Assembly: GCF_025215495.1 (NCBI RefSeq)
Contig: NZ_CP104302.1
Span: 2,046,001 to 2,110,000 of the forward strand
Source: Mycolicibacterium brumae
GTDB lineage: Bacteria > Actinomycetota > Actinomycetes > Mycobacteriales > Mycobacteriaceae
Length of the DNA: 64,000 nucleotides
Reading direction: 5' to 3'
The notes under the pieces were generated by a model. The model saw only the letters and a list, made by a program, of their open reading frames with translations. It searched no databases and was not told where the DNA came from. The position numbers and the translations under genes were made by a program. The first letter of the stretch is position 1. Every line of letters begins with the position of its first letter. Below are positions 1 to 9,782 of the stretch, piece by piece.

Positions 1-604
1 GGTACCGGTTGGCAAACGCGTGCCCGGCCTCCGGGTAGACCGCCACATCATGCTCGACGTCCAGCCGCTCCAGGATGTCGCGCACTTGGGGCCCGGCCGT
101 CCCGCGGGGATTCCACGGGTCCTTCCCGCCGAAGCTCGCCACCACCGGGCACACGCCGGTCAACCGCTGCTCGATCTTCGGTGGCAACGGCGTGCCGTAG
201 AACGGGGCGGCCGCGTCGTAGTCCCCGGTCCCGGCCACCAGCAGCGCGAATCGCCCACCCTGGCAGAATCCGACGACGCCGATCGAGCCGCCGCACCCGG
301 GCAGGTCGGCCAGCGCCCGACGGGTCGCGTCGATGTCGTCGAAGGTCTCCCCGCGGGCGCGCATCACCTCGCCGACCTGGCGCACCACGCAGCGGACCCG
401 GGAACGTCTGCTGTACAGATCGGGCGCCGCGACCAGGTAGCCGCGGTCTGCGATGAGCCTCGCCACCCGGCGGATCTCGTCGCCGAGACCGAGCAGGTCG
501 TGCAGCAGCACCACACCCGGAAGCGGCCGCGCGCCGGCTGCGGCCGGCTCGAAGATCTCTACGGTCAACGTTCCCGCGGGGGCCCGCACCGCAATGGTTG
601 GCAC
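1..604 (-). CDS. Dienelactone hydrolase family protein (partial, C-terminus off the left edge)
   Basis: This is an alpha/beta hydrolase of the dienelactone hydrolase family. About 201 codons are present and the last few dozen residues lie outside the window. The frame has no ATG, so I start at GTG 604 (product VPTIAVRAPAG). The Cys nucleophile is in GFCQGG, the acid in SFGGKDP and the histidine in PEAGHAFAN, the Cys-Asp-His triad of the family. There is no signal peptide, so it should be cytosolic. Family members open lactone or ester rings; the substrate here cannot be read from sequence. It diverges from the YdeI-like gene at 652, with only 47 bp between the starts. Confidence 0.88.
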   Translation of the reverse strand, partial: MPTIAVRAPAGTLTVEIFEPAAAGARPLPGVVLLHDLLGLGDEIRRVARLIADRGYLVAAPDLYSRRSRVRCVVRQVGEVMRARGETFDDIDATRRALADLPGCGGSIGVVGFCQGGRFALLVAGTGDYDAAAPFYGTPLPPKIEQRLTGVCPVVASFGGKDPWNPRGTAGPQVRDILERLDVEHDVAVYPEAGHAFANRY

Positions 605-651
605 GCTCGCGAGCTTAGGGGCGAAGGCGATGCGCGGCTACCCTGGGACGG

Positions 652-921
652 GTGAGTTCCGCAGAAGTCCCCGGCGGCGTCGTCCACGAGCTGCCCGACG
701 ATCTGCGCGCCGAGCTGATCGCCGACCCGGCGGTGCTGGACGCCTGGAACGACATCACTCCCCTGGCCCGCAACGAATTCATCTGCTGGGTCGAGGACGC
801 CAAGCAGGCCCCGACCCGGGCGCGGCGGATCCGGCGCACCCGGGAGGAGTTGGAGGAAGGCAAACGCCGGCCGTGTTGCTGGCCCGGTTGCAAACACCGG
901 GAGCGCACCGGCCACGCTTAG
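652..921 (+). CDS. YdeI/OmpD-associated (OmdA) family small protein
   Basis: This 89-residue protein carries the C-terminal helical motif of the YdeI/OmpD-associated family, LARNEFICWVEDAKQ followed by a run of Arg and Glu (TRARRIRRTREELEEGKRR). It ends in CCWPGCKHR, a Cys-rich patch that could bind metal; that is inference. The start is GTG 652, just downstream of GGGACGG. Family members are small cytosolic proteins with unclear roles; the 'bacteriocin protection' label in databases is weakly supported. It is a single gene that converges with ohr, 6 bp after its stop. Confidence 0.75.
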   Translation: MSSAEVPGGVVHELPDDLRAELIADPAVLDAWNDITPLARNEFICWVEDAKQAPTRARRIRRTREELEEGKRRPCCWPGCKHRERTGHA

Positions 922-927
922 CCCCGG

Positions 928-1347
928 TCAGTCGTCGGTGACGGTCAGCTTCACGTCGATATTGCCGCGGGTGGCCTTCGAGTACGGGCACACCTGGTGC
1001 GCCTTCTCGGTCAACTCACGGGCGGTGTCGCCGTCGACGTGCGGCAACGTGATCTCCAGTTCCACGGCGAGCTTGAAACTGGGGTCATCGGACACCAGCG
1101 ACACCCGGGAGCCGACGGCGGAGTCACTCATATCGGCCTTCGCCTCCCGGCCGATCATCCGCAGCGCGGAATGGAAACACGCCGCATAGCCGACGGCGAA
1201 CAATTGCTCGGGGTTGGTGCCGTCGCCGCTGCCACCCATCTCCGGCGGCATCGCCAGGGCGACGTCGAGCTTGCCGTCCGAACTGCGCCCGCGCCCGTTG
1301 CGGCCGTCCCCGGTGGAAAGCGCCTCGGCGGTGTACACGATGCCCAT
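928..1347 (-). CDS. ohr: Organic hydroperoxide resistance protein (Ohr/OsmC family)
   Basis: This 139-residue cytosolic thiol peroxidase reduces organic hydroperoxides. The two redox cysteines are visible: Cys57 in GYAACFHSAL and Cys120 in VCPYSKATRGN, the latter being the Ohr rather than the OsmC signature. The length is normal for Ohr. ATG 1347 is preceded by GAGAGGATCG in the mRNA sense. No MarR-type OhrR regulator is adjacent, although ohrR is often next to ohr in other bacteria. The 150 bp upstream separate it from the divergent amidohydrolase at 1500, so the two probably have separate promoters there. Confidence 0.92.
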   Translation of the reverse strand: MGIVYTAEALSTGDGRNGRGRSSDGKLDVALAMPPEMGGSGDGTNPEQLFAVGYAACFHSALRMIGREAKADMSDSAVGSRVSLVSDDPSFKLAVELEITLPHVDGDTARELTEKAHQVCPYSKATRGNIDVKLTVTDD

Positions 1348-1499
1348 CTTCGATCCTCTCGTCTATTGACCAGGGTTCCCGATGTCGCGTGAAGGAAACC
1401 TCCGTTAACCCTATCCGCGCCAACACAGTTCGCAGGATGTCCAGCGGAATCGGCGCCCGGGCGCGAAACTGATGCCTTGACTTCCGGCGGAGGAGCGTG

Positions 1500-3113
1500 A
1501 TGGCAGCACAGCAGACGTTGTTCACCGGCGGGGCGATCTGGACCGGCGACCGGGACACCGACGCCTTGCTGATCGCCGAAGGGACGGTCCTGGCCACCGG
1601 CGAGCAGGCCCGGGAGCGGGTCGACGCCGGGGCCGAGCGCGTCGACCTCGACGGCGGATTCCTGATGCCGTCCTTCGGCGACGGGCACTCCCATCCGCTG
1701 CCCGGCGGCCTGGAATCGGTCGGACCGCGGGTTCGGCCGTGCCGATCCGTCGACGAGATCGTCGCCGCGGTGAAGGCGTTCGCCGACGCGCACCCCGACC
1801 AGGAGTGGATCACCGGAGCCTCCTACGACGGCAGCCTGGCGCCCGGCGGCCTGTTCGACGCCCGCTGGCTCGACGCCGCCGTCGGCGACCGTCCGGTGGT
1901 GCTGCGGGCCTGGGATTACCACACGGTGTGGTGCAACTCCGAAGCGCTACGGCGGGCCGGCATCACCGCCGACACCCCGGACCCGCCGCTCGGCGAGATC
2001 CCACACCGCGCCGACGGCTCCGTGCTCGGCACCTTGCGGGAGTGGGGCGCGGTCGACCTGGTGATGAACGTGATGCCGGCGCACGACGAGCAGACCCGGA
2101 TCGGCGCGCTGGGCGCCGCCGCCGACTATCTGCTGTCGCACGGGGTGACCTGGGCCCAAGACGCCTGGGTGACTCCGGCCGATGTGCTCACCTACGTCGC
2201 GGCCGCCCGCCGCGACGCGCTGCGGATGCGGTTCAACCTGGCGCTCTACGCCGATCCCAGGCACTTCGACCAGCAGGTCGGCGACTACGCCGCGGCCCGG
2301 CAGTCGGTGATCGACGCCGACAACCCGCTGCTGACCGCGAACACGGTGAAGTTCTTCGCCGACGGGGTCGTCGAGAACGAGACCGGCGCGCTGCTGGAGC
2401 CCTACTGCTCGGGGCTGCACAGCCACGGCATGCAGACCTGGGAGGGCGACTCACTGGCCGAGGCGGCCCGCCGGGTCGACGAGCTGGGGCTGCAGATCCA
2501 CATCCACGCCATCGGCGACGCCGCGGTCCGTCAGTCGCTGGACGCGATCGAGCACGTGGTGGACAGCAACGGAGCTCGCGACCGGCGGCCGGTGATCGCG
2601 CACGCACAGCTGGTCCACCCCGATGACATCAACCGGTTCACCGCGCTGGGAGTGATCCCGAACATGCAGCCGCTGTGGGCGCAGCAGGACGCGCTGATGA
2701 ACGTGCTGACCGTTCCGCGGCTGGGTCCGGAGCGCTCCGACCGGCAGTACCAACTGCGCACGATCGCGCAGACCGGGGCGGCGCTGTCGCTCGGCTCGGA
2801 CTGGCCGGTGTCCTCCGGCGCGCCGCTGGAAGGCATCGCGGTCGGAGTCTCCCGGCAGACCGCCGAGGGCGAGCCGGCCGGTGGCTGGACCCCGCACGAG
2901 ACCCTCGACATCGAAGCCGCGCTGGCGGCGTATTCGGCTGCGGTCGCGTACCAGGGGTTTGCGGAGAATACTTGGGGCCGGATCGTGCCCGGCGCCAGTG
3001 CCGATCTGCTCTGGCTGGGGCAGGACCCGCGCCGCACGCCCCCGCTGGAGTTGCCCCAGATCCCGGTGCGCGCAACGTATTTGCGCGGACTACCGGCCCA
3101 CTCCAGCCTCTGA
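1500..3113 (+). CDS. Amidohydrolase (YtcJ-like, Amidohydro_3 family)
   Basis: This is a 537-residue metal-dependent hydrolase of the YtcJ type. Metal and active-site motifs are in family order: GDGHSHPL with HxH at residues 63-65, IHIHAIGD in the middle, IAHAQLVHP after it, and LGSDWPVS with the C-terminal aspartate. I prefer ATG 1500 to the adjoining GTG 1497 because GGCGGAGGAG lies at good spacing before it. Family members cleave amide or related C-N bonds; the substrate is unknown. The gene is followed after 24 bp by an APC permease, which suggests that the permease brings in a nitrogenous compound or exports its product. Confidence 0.9.
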   Translation: MAAQQTLFTGGAIWTGDRDTDALLIAEGTVLATGEQARERVDAGAERVDLDGGFLMPSFGDGHSHPLPGGLESVGPRVRPCRSVDEIVAAVKAFADAHPDQEWITGASYDGSLAPGGLFDARWLDAAVGDRPVVLRAWDYHTVWCNSEALRRAGITADTPDPPLGEIPHRADGSVLGTLREWGAVDLVMNVMPAHDEQTRIGALGAAADYLLSHGVTWAQDAWVTPADVLTYVAAARRDALRMRFNLALYADPRHFDQQVGDYAAARQSVIDADNPLLTANTVKFFADGVVENETGALLEPYCSGLHSHGMQTWEGDSLAEAARRVDELGLQIHIHAIGDAAVRQSLDAIEHVVDSNGARDRRPVIAHAQLVHPDDINRFTALGVIPNMQPLWAQQDALMNVLTVPRLGPERSDRQYQLRTIAQTGAALSLGSDWPVSSGAPLEGIAVGVSRQTAEGEPAGGWTPHETLDIEAALAAYSAAVAYQGFAENTWGRIVPGASADLLWLGQDPRRTPPLELPQIPVRATYLRGLPAHSSL

Positions 3114-3137
3114 GGACACCAGGAAAGGGCATCAGCG

Positions 3138-4511
<1,374 letters not shown>

Positions 4512-4562
4512 GTCGCGGTTTACCCCTCGCCGACCGTGTGATCGGCCTCATACTGCTAGCCG

Positions 4563-4580
4563 GACGTCAGCGCTGACGTC
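4563..4580. promoter_or_regulatory. Perfect 18-bp palindrome upstream of tctC
   Basis: GACGTCAGCGCTGACGTC is a perfect inverted repeat 15 bp before tctC ATG. A CATACT hexamer at about 4550-4555 could be the -10 box, which would place the palindrome in the early transcribed region. The position suits a repressor operator controlling the transporter operon. The ribosome binding site GGAAGGAG follows directly. No cognate regulator is encoded next to it. Confidence 0.5.
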
Positions 4581-4594
4581 GCGGAAGGAGTCTG

Positions 4595-5599
4595 ATGCGC
4601 ATCCCGTCAGCCGCCAAATGGGCCGTGGGAGTGTTGTGCGTCCTGGCGCTCGTCGTCGCCGCGGGAATCAACGCCAACCAGAGCGGGGCGGGCGCCGACG
4701 CCCGGTCCAAGATGATCCTCATCGCGCCGGCCGCCGCCGGCGGCGGCTGGGATCTGGTGGCCCGGGAGGCGCAGCAGGCGTTGCGCACCGACGGCATCGT
4801 CAACAACGTCCAGGTGGTCAACGTGCCCGGCGCCGGCGGCACCATCGGCTTGAGCCAGCTCAGCCGGCTCGACGGCGACGGCACCACCATGATGGTGACC
4901 GGCACGGTGATGCTCGGCGGCATCGCCCGCAACCATTCGGAGATCACGCTGGCTGACACCACCCCGATCGCCCGGCTCGCCGAGGACTTCGACGTGTTCG
5001 TGGTGTCGGCGGATTCACCGTTCCAGACCTTCGAGGACTTCCTGGCCGCGTGGAAGGAGCACCCGGAGGGGATGCCGATCGGCGGCGGTTCGGCTGGCGG
5101 GGTGGATCACCTGATCGTCGGCCAATTGGCCCGCGCCGCTGGCATCGACATGAACAGGATCCGCTACAGCGCCTATGCCGGCGGCGGCGAGCTCACCATC
5201 AACCTGCTGTCCACCGCGCACGGCACCCCGAACGTCGGGGTCAGCGGATTCAACGACTTCCGCGACATGCTCGCCGACGGGAAGCTCCGCCCGCTGATGG
5301 TGGTGGCGCCCGACCGCCTGGAGGGCCTGGAAGCGCCGACGGCCGCCGAGGCCGGGTATCCGGCGGTGGACCTGGTGAACTGGCGCGGGATGGTCGCTCC
5401 CCCGGGCCTGACGCCCGAGCAGCAGACCGAACTCATCGGCATCGTCACCGAAATGACCGGGACCGAGCATTGGGAGGCCGTCGTCAAACGCAATCGCTGG
5501 AAGGAGTCCTTCCTGACCGGTGACGAGTTCGGCAAGTTCCTCGTCGAGGAGCAGCAGCGGATCAGCACCCTGGTGACCGAACTGGGGCTGGACCAGTGA
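4595..5599 (+). CDS. tctC: Tripartite tricarboxylate transporter substrate-binding protein
   Basis: This 334-residue extracytoplasmic solute receptor of the TctC (Bug) family feeds the TctAB permease encoded downstream. Residues 8-26 (KWAVGVLCVLALVVAAGIN) form a signal or anchor helix; there is no lipobox cysteine. The mature part begins with KMILIAPAAAGGGWD and has NVPGAGGTIGLSQL, a typical Bug-fold signature. The likely ligand is an organic acid or amide, but Bug proteins are too varied to assign one. GGAAGGAG precedes ATG 4595. The stop TGA (5597-5599) overlaps a GTG at 5596 that opens the first of two mini-ORFs in the repeat before tctB. Confidence 0.92.
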   Translation: MRIPSAAKWAVGVLCVLALVVAAGINANQSGAGADARSKMILIAPAAAGGGWDLVAREAQQALRTDGIVNNVQVVNVPGAGGTIGLSQLSRLDGDGTTMMVTGTVMLGGIARNHSEITLADTTPIARLAEDFDVFVVSADSPFQTFEDFLAAWKEHPEGMPIGGGSAGGVDHLIVGQLARAAGIDMNRIRYSAYAGGGELTINLLSTAHGTPNVGVSGFNDFRDMLADGKLRPLMVVAPDRLEGLEAPTAAEAGYPAVDLVNWRGMVAPPGLTPEQQTELIGIVTEMTGTEHWEAVVKRNRWKESFLTGDEFGKFLVEEQQRISTLVTELGLDQ

Positions 5600-5714
5600 G
5601 CACCGCGAGTCGACGATGCGGGGCGAGGTACGAGGCCCGAGGAGGAGCGAGCGTATGAGCACCGCGAGTCGACGATGCGGGGCGAGGTACGAGGCCCGAG
5701 GAGGAGCGAGCGTA
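5597..5714 (+). repeat. Two tandem copies of a 59-bp MIRU-like unit at the tctC/tctB junction
   Basis: Two identical 59-bp units run from 5597 and from 5656, and the third period begins with the true tctB start. Each unit contains GGGGCGAGGTACGAGG and a GAGGAGGAGC ribosome binding site. Each encodes a 20-codon ORF: GTG 5596 to TGA 5656-5658, and ATG 5655 to TGA 5715-5717. Its start overlaps the preceding stop, and its stop overlaps the next start in an ATGA. The array therefore keeps a chain of coupled stop-starts between tctC and tctB. This is the described property of mycobacterial interspersed repetitive units (MIRUs); assignment to that class is inference. Confidence 0.85.
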
Positions 5715-6229
5715 TGAGCACCGCCACTAAGACCGAGTCCGGCCGCCGGTTCTGGGCCGGCCGCAGCGCGCTGATCATGCCGGCGCTGCTGGTGGTGCTC
5801 GGGGTGTTCCTCATCATCGGCATCCAGGACATGGACATCTCGGGCAAGGATTCGCTGTTCGGGCCCAAAGCGTTTCCGTGGATCACCGCCGTCGGCTGCT
5901 TCATCGTCGCCGCGTTTCTGGCGATCAGCATCCTGCGTAACCCCGAGATCCCGGAGGTCGACGAGGAGGGCACATCGGCCGACCCCAGCAGTAACTGGCG
6001 GGCCGTCGCGATCACCGTCGGCTCGTTCGTCGGGTTCGCGGTGCTGCTGCAGCCGGCCGGCTGGATCATCTCCGCGGCGCTGGTGTTCTGGGGGTTGACC
6101 GTCGGCCTGGGCAATACCCGCTACGTGTTCAACCTGCTGATCGGCCTCGCCGCATCCTCGATCATGCAGCTGATCTTCGCCGGGATGCTGGGGCTGAACC
6201 TGCCGGCCGGCGTGATGGGAATGTTCTGA
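5714..6229 (+). CDS. tctB: Tripartite tricarboxylate transporter small permease subunit
   Basis: This 171-residue membrane protein has four hydrophobic segments (ALIMPALLVVLGVFLIIG, AVGCFIVAAFLAISIL and two after residue 90) and is the small TctB subunit. The start is ATG 5714 (product MSTATKTESG). Starts further upstream would translate the 59-bp repeat into the protein. The ribosome binding site GAGGAGGAGC comes from the repeat itself. The stop TGA 6227-6229 overlaps the tctA ATG at 6229. TctB pairs with TctA in the plasma membrane for cation-driven uptake of the ligand bound by TctC. Confidence 0.88.
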   Translation: MSTATKTESGRRFWAGRSALIMPALLVVLGVFLIIGIQDMDISGKDSLFGPKAFPWITAVGCFIVAAFLAISILRNPEIPEVDEEGTSADPSSNWRAVAITVGSFVGFAVLLQPAGWIISAALVFWGLTVGLGNTRYVFNLLIGLAASSIMQLIFAGMLGLNLPAGVMGMF

Positions 6230-7782
6230 TGGATTCGATTGTCGGTCTGCTCGGCGGTTTCGCCGACGTTCTCACCCCGGTCAACCTGCTCTACGTCTTC
6301 ATCGGCGCGGTCATCGGCACCGCGGTCGGCGTGCTGCCGGGTCTCGGGTCGGCGATGGCGGTGGCGCTGCTGCTGCCGATCACCTTCACCTTGGACCCGC
6401 TGGCCGCGCTGGTCATGTTCGCCGGCATCTACTTCGGCGGACTGTTCGGCGACTCCATCGCCGGCATCCTGATGAACACCCCCGGCAACTCGACAGCCAT
6501 CGCCGGCTCCTTCGAGGGGCACCTGATGGCCAGACGCGGTCGCGGCGCGCAGGCGCTGGCCACTTCGGCGCTAGGCGCGTTCATCGGCGGCATGATCGCC
6601 ACCGTGCTGGTGGTGTTCTTCGCCCCGACGTTGGCGAACCTGGCCACCACGTTCGGCCCCGGCGAATACTTCGCGCTGGCCATCTTCGCGTTCCTGGCCA
6701 CTTCCGCGGTGGTGTCGGATTCGGTGGTCAAGGGCCTGGCGGGGCTGCTGATCGGGTTGACACTGGCGATGATCGGCACCGATCAGGTCAGCGGCACCCA
6801 GCGGTTCACCTTCGGCAACATCGCGCTGTTCGACGGGGTCAGCATCGTCGTCATCACGGTGGCCATGCTGGCCGTCGGCGAGGTCATCTACATCGCGTCC
6901 CGGCTCGGCCGCCCCGACGACCGCAGTTTCACCCCGTCGACCGGGCGGGCGTTCCTGTCGCTCGCCGAATACAAGAAGGCACTGCCGGCCTGGCTGCGCG
7001 GCACCGCCTTCGGCGTCCCGTTCGGCGTCATCCCGGCCGGCGGTGCGGAGGTTCCGACGTTCCTGGCCTACGGTGTGGAGAAGCGACTGGACGCCCGCAG
7101 CGACGACCCGCAGTTCGGCAAGGGCGCAATCCGGGGCGTCGCCGCGCCCGAGGCGGCCGGCAACGCGACCGCCGGCACCGCGATGGGCGCCCTGCTGGCG
7201 TTGGGCCTGCCCACCTCGGCGACTGCGGCGATGCTGCTGGCGGCGTTCATGCAGTACGGCATGCAGCCGGGTCCGCTGCTGTTCGTCCGCAACGCCGACC
7301 TGGTGTGGGCGCTGCTGGCCAGCCTGTTCATCGGCATGGTCGTGCTGCTCATCCTGAACATGCCCTTCGCCCCGCTGTGGGCCCGGCTGCTCAGGATCGA
7401 GAAGGCCTACCTGTACGCGGGCATCGGCATGTTCGCCTGCTTCGGTGTGTACGCGGCCAGCGCGGCGATGATCGACGTCGTCTTCATGATCATCCTGGGC
7501 CTCATCGGCTTCGCCATGCGCCGCTTCGACGTTCCGCTGGCCCCGGTGCTGATCGCGGTGATCCTCGGCCCGCTGGCTGAGTCGTCGCTGAGGGAGGCGA
7601 TGAACAACTCCGAGAACAACCCGATGACCCTGATCAGCTCCCCGATCACCATCACCCTGTACACACTGCTGATCGGCGTCATCGTGTTCAGCGTGTACAG
7701 CAAGGTCCGGCTGCGCAAGGACGCCGAGGATCCGGAGATCGAAGCCGCCGTCGACAGCGGCAAAGTGCGCGACCTCGACTGA
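6229..7782 (+). CDS. tctA: Tripartite tricarboxylate transporter large permease subunit
   Basis: This 517-residue protein with about 11-12 membrane segments is the TctA channel subunit. It shows the family motif GVLPGLGSAMAVALLLP near residue 30 and YFGGLFGDSIAGILMNTPG near residue 75. The second half repeats the pattern (GLPTSATAAMLLAAF), reflecting the internal duplication of the family. Its ATG overlaps the tctB stop, so the two should be made in fixed ratio. With tctC and tctB it completes a functional-looking secondary transporter operon. A TctD/TctE two-component regulator, often linked elsewhere, is absent here. Confidence 0.93.
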   Translation: MDSIVGLLGGFADVLTPVNLLYVFIGAVIGTAVGVLPGLGSAMAVALLLPITFTLDPLAALVMFAGIYFGGLFGDSIAGILMNTPGNSTAIAGSFEGHLMARRGRGAQALATSALGAFIGGMIATVLVVFFAPTLANLATTFGPGEYFALAIFAFLATSAVVSDSVVKGLAGLLIGLTLAMIGTDQVSGTQRFTFGNIALFDGVSIVVITVAMLAVGEVIYIASRLGRPDDRSFTPSTGRAFLSLAEYKKALPAWLRGTAFGVPFGVIPAGGAEVPTFLAYGVEKRLDARSDDPQFGKGAIRGVAAPEAAGNATAGTAMGALLALGLPTSATAAMLLAAFMQYGMQPGPLLFVRNADLVWALLASLFIGMVVLLILNMPFAPLWARLLRIEKAYLYAGIGMFACFGVYAASAAMIDVVFMIILGLIGFAMRRFDVPLAPVLIAVILGPLAESSLREAMNNSENNPMTLISSPITITLYTLLIGVIVFSVYSKVRLRKDAEDPEIEAAVDSGKVRDLD

Positions 7783-7787
7783 GACTC

Positions 7788-7831
7788 TTGACACCATTCG
7801 GCACTGAATGCGATATTGATCACACTGTGAT
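7788..7831 (+). promoter_or_regulatory. Probable promoter and operator of the sucrose/glucan block
   Basis: TTGACA at 7788-7793 is followed after 18 bp by GATATT (7812-7817), a good sigma-A-type pair. ATCACACTGTGAT at 7819-7831 is a perfect 13-bp palindrome (6-bp arms, one central base) immediately downstream of the -10 box, where a bound repressor would block transcription. It lacks the central CG common in LacI operators, so the lacI-type gene at 12260 is a candidate but not an obvious binder. Confidence 0.55.
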
Positions 7832-7904
7832 GGAACGATAAACCACATCACACCTATCCACCTCTCGCGCCGTGCAGAACTGGCGCGCCACGGGATTGGA
7901 GCGA

Positions 7905-8381
7905 GTGATCACTGCGAACGTCATGCTCGTCGTCGAGCGAGTTTTCCGCCCATCCAGCGCGGTGCTGTTTCGCGCGTGGACCGATCCGGACGAGATGGCG
8001 GCCTGGCGCGGCAGCCCCGGCTGGCACGTCGAGGCCGACACCGTGACCTCCGAGCTGCGCCTCGGCGGCCACCACCATCACGTCAAAGTCCGCGACGACC
8101 AGCCGGCGGTCCGGGTGACCACCGACGCGGTCTTCACCGAATTCTTCGCACCCGATGTGTTCGTCGCCCGGCAGCGGATCACCGGAGACCCCGGGATCGA
8201 TCCGGACATACCACTGGAGCTTCGGGTCGAGTTCCTCAAAACCGGTCGCGACGGCACGCTGATCCGGATCATCCAGGGCCCCTACGACGAAGCCGTCGCC
8301 GAAGAGCACAGCCTCGGCTGGGAACGCGAACTCACCCGATTGCAGGACTACCTCGACGCCAAGAGCAAGGAGAGCGCCTGA
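7905..8381 (+). CDS. SRPBCC (AHSA1/START-like) domain protein
   Basis: This protein of about 158 residues belongs to the SRPBCC/AHSA1 fold. Markers are [25 protein letters not shown] near the N-terminus and a C-terminal helix, [19 protein letters not shown] start it at GTG 7905, behind GGAG; a GTG at 7872 and an ATG at 7923 are alternatives. HHHH at mid-protein is unusual but has no known role. Family members bind hydrophobic ligands or act as co-chaperones. It is the first gene after the promoter at 7788, and its stop overlaps the start of the MFS gene (TGATG at 8379-8383). Confidence 0.8.
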   Translation: MITANVMLVVERVFRPSSAVLFRAWTDPDEMAAWRGSPGWHVEADTVTSELRLGGHHHHVKVRDDQPAVRVTTDAVFTEFFAPDVFVARQRITGDPGIDPDIPLELRVEFLKTGRDGTLIRIIQGPYDEAVAEEHSLGWERELTRLQDYLDAKSKESA

Positions 8382-9766
8382 TGGCCGACACCGGAGCTGT
8401 GAGCGCGGACGGCGGCCAGGCCACCGTCGTCCGGCGCAAGCCGCTGATGACGATGCAGCAGATTCTGCTGATGAACCTGGGATTCTTCGGGATCCAGTAC
8501 AGCTTCGGCATGCAGCAGACCGCGGTCAACCCGATCTTCACGTTCCTAGACGCCGATCCGCACAGTCTGCCGATCCTCAACCTCGCCGGACCGATCACCG
8601 GGCTGCTCATCCAGCCGTTGATCGGCGCCCTCAGCGACCGGACCTGGAGCCCGCGTTTCGGCCGACGCAAGCCGTACTTCATCATCGGCGCGATCGGCTG
8701 CTCGGTGTGTCTGTTCCTGTTCCCGTTCGCCGCCGCGCTTTGGATGGCCGTCCTGCTGCTGTGGCTGCTCGACGCGAGCAACAACACCGCGATGGAGCCC
8801 TACCGCGCGCTGATCGCCGACAAGCTGCCGCCCTCGCAGCTGGCGAAAGGCTTTCTCGCGCAGAGCTTCTTCACCGGTTTCGGGATCACCCTGGCCAACG
8901 TTTCGCTGTTCGTCTTCCAGAAGTTCATCACCGGCGCGACCGATGCGGGCATCCCCTACTGGGTGGTCGGCTCGTTCATGCTCGGCTCGGTCTGCTCCAT
9001 CACCACGGTGCTGATCTCGGTGCTGAAAACGCCGGAGATTCCGCCCACCGAGGCCGAACTCGCGGCGCTGCGCGCCAAGAAGGGCGGGCTGATCTCCGCC
9101 GTCCGCGAGATCTGGGACGCCATCGTCGACATGCCGCGGGAACTGCGAAAGCTGGCGCTGGTCTACCTGTTTCAGTGGTACGCGATGTTCTGCTACTGGC
9201 AGTTCGTCGCGCTGTCGATCGCGCAGTCGGCGTTCGGCACCCAGGACACGCATTCCGATGAGTACGCCGAAGCGGTGGGCTGGACCGGCCTGATCAACGG
9301 CTGGTACAACATAGTCACGTTCACCGTGGCCTTCTCCCTGGTCGCGTTCGCCCGCCGGCGCGGCGCGAAATTCGTGCACATCGCCTGCCTGCTGTGCGCC
9401 ACCGTCGGACTGCTCGTGTTCCCGCACCTGACCAACAAATACGCGATGTTCATTCCGATCATCGGGCTCGGCATCGCGTGGGCGTCGATCATGGGCGTGC
9501 CGTACATCATGGCGGTCCGGATGATTCCGTCCAACCGCTACGGGGTGTACATGGGGATCATCAACATGATGATCGTCATCCCGATGCTGATCCAGACGCT
9601 CACCTTCGGCGCCATCTACCAGACGCTGCTGGACAACGACCCGGGCAACGCCATCATGTTCGCCGGCGTGCTGCTGGCGCTGGCCGCGCTGGCGATGAGC
9701 TGGATCAAAGAACCGCCGATGGTGCGCGACGTCGACGCCGTCACCGCGATGCCCGCGGGCCACTGA
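8381..9766 (+). CDS. MFS sugar transporter, SLC45/sucrose-type
   Basis: This is a 461-residue, 12-helix transporter. The N-terminal half resembles the SLC45/plant sucrose carrier branch of the major facilitator family: [22 protein letters not shown] is the expanded loop 2-3 motif with RFGRR, and [20 protein letters not shown] follows helix 4. The ATG overlaps the preceding stop. Proton-coupled uptake of sucrose, maltose or a related disaccharide is the family role. The amylosucrase gene 550 bp downstream makes sucrose the likeliest substrate; that is inference from context. Confidence 0.85.
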   Translation: MADTGAVSADGGQATVVRRKPLMTMQQILLMNLGFFGIQYSFGMQQTAVNPIFTFLDADPHSLPILNLAGPITGLLIQPLIGALSDRTWSPRFGRRKPYFIIGAIGCSVCLFLFPFAAALWMAVLLLWLLDASNNTAMEPYRALIADKLPPSQLAKGFLAQSFFTGFGITLANVSLFVFQKFITGATDAGIPYWVVGSFMLGSVCSITTVLISVLKTPEIPPTEAELAALRAKKGGLISAVREIWDAIVDMPRELRKLALVYLFQWYAMFCYWQFVALSIAQSAFGTQDTHSDEYAEAVGWTGLINGWYNIVTFTVAFSLVAFARRRGAKFVHIACLLCATVGLLVFPHLTNKYAMFIPIIGLGIAWASIMGVPYIMAVRMIPSNRYGVYMGIINMMIVIPMLIQTLTFGAIYQTLLDNDPGNAIMFAGVLLALAALAMSWIKEPPMVRDVDAVTAMPAGH

Positions 9767-9782
9767 GGAGAGAGGTCTCGGG

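Noticed and set aside
5597..5714. CRISPR or phage attachment site
   Set aside because: The units are contiguous with no spacers, and they code mini-ORFs with stop/start overlaps; no cas or integrase gene is near.
7819..7831. CRP/FNR site
   Set aside because: CRP half-sites are TGTGA-N6-TCACA; here the order is reversed and the spacing is one base.
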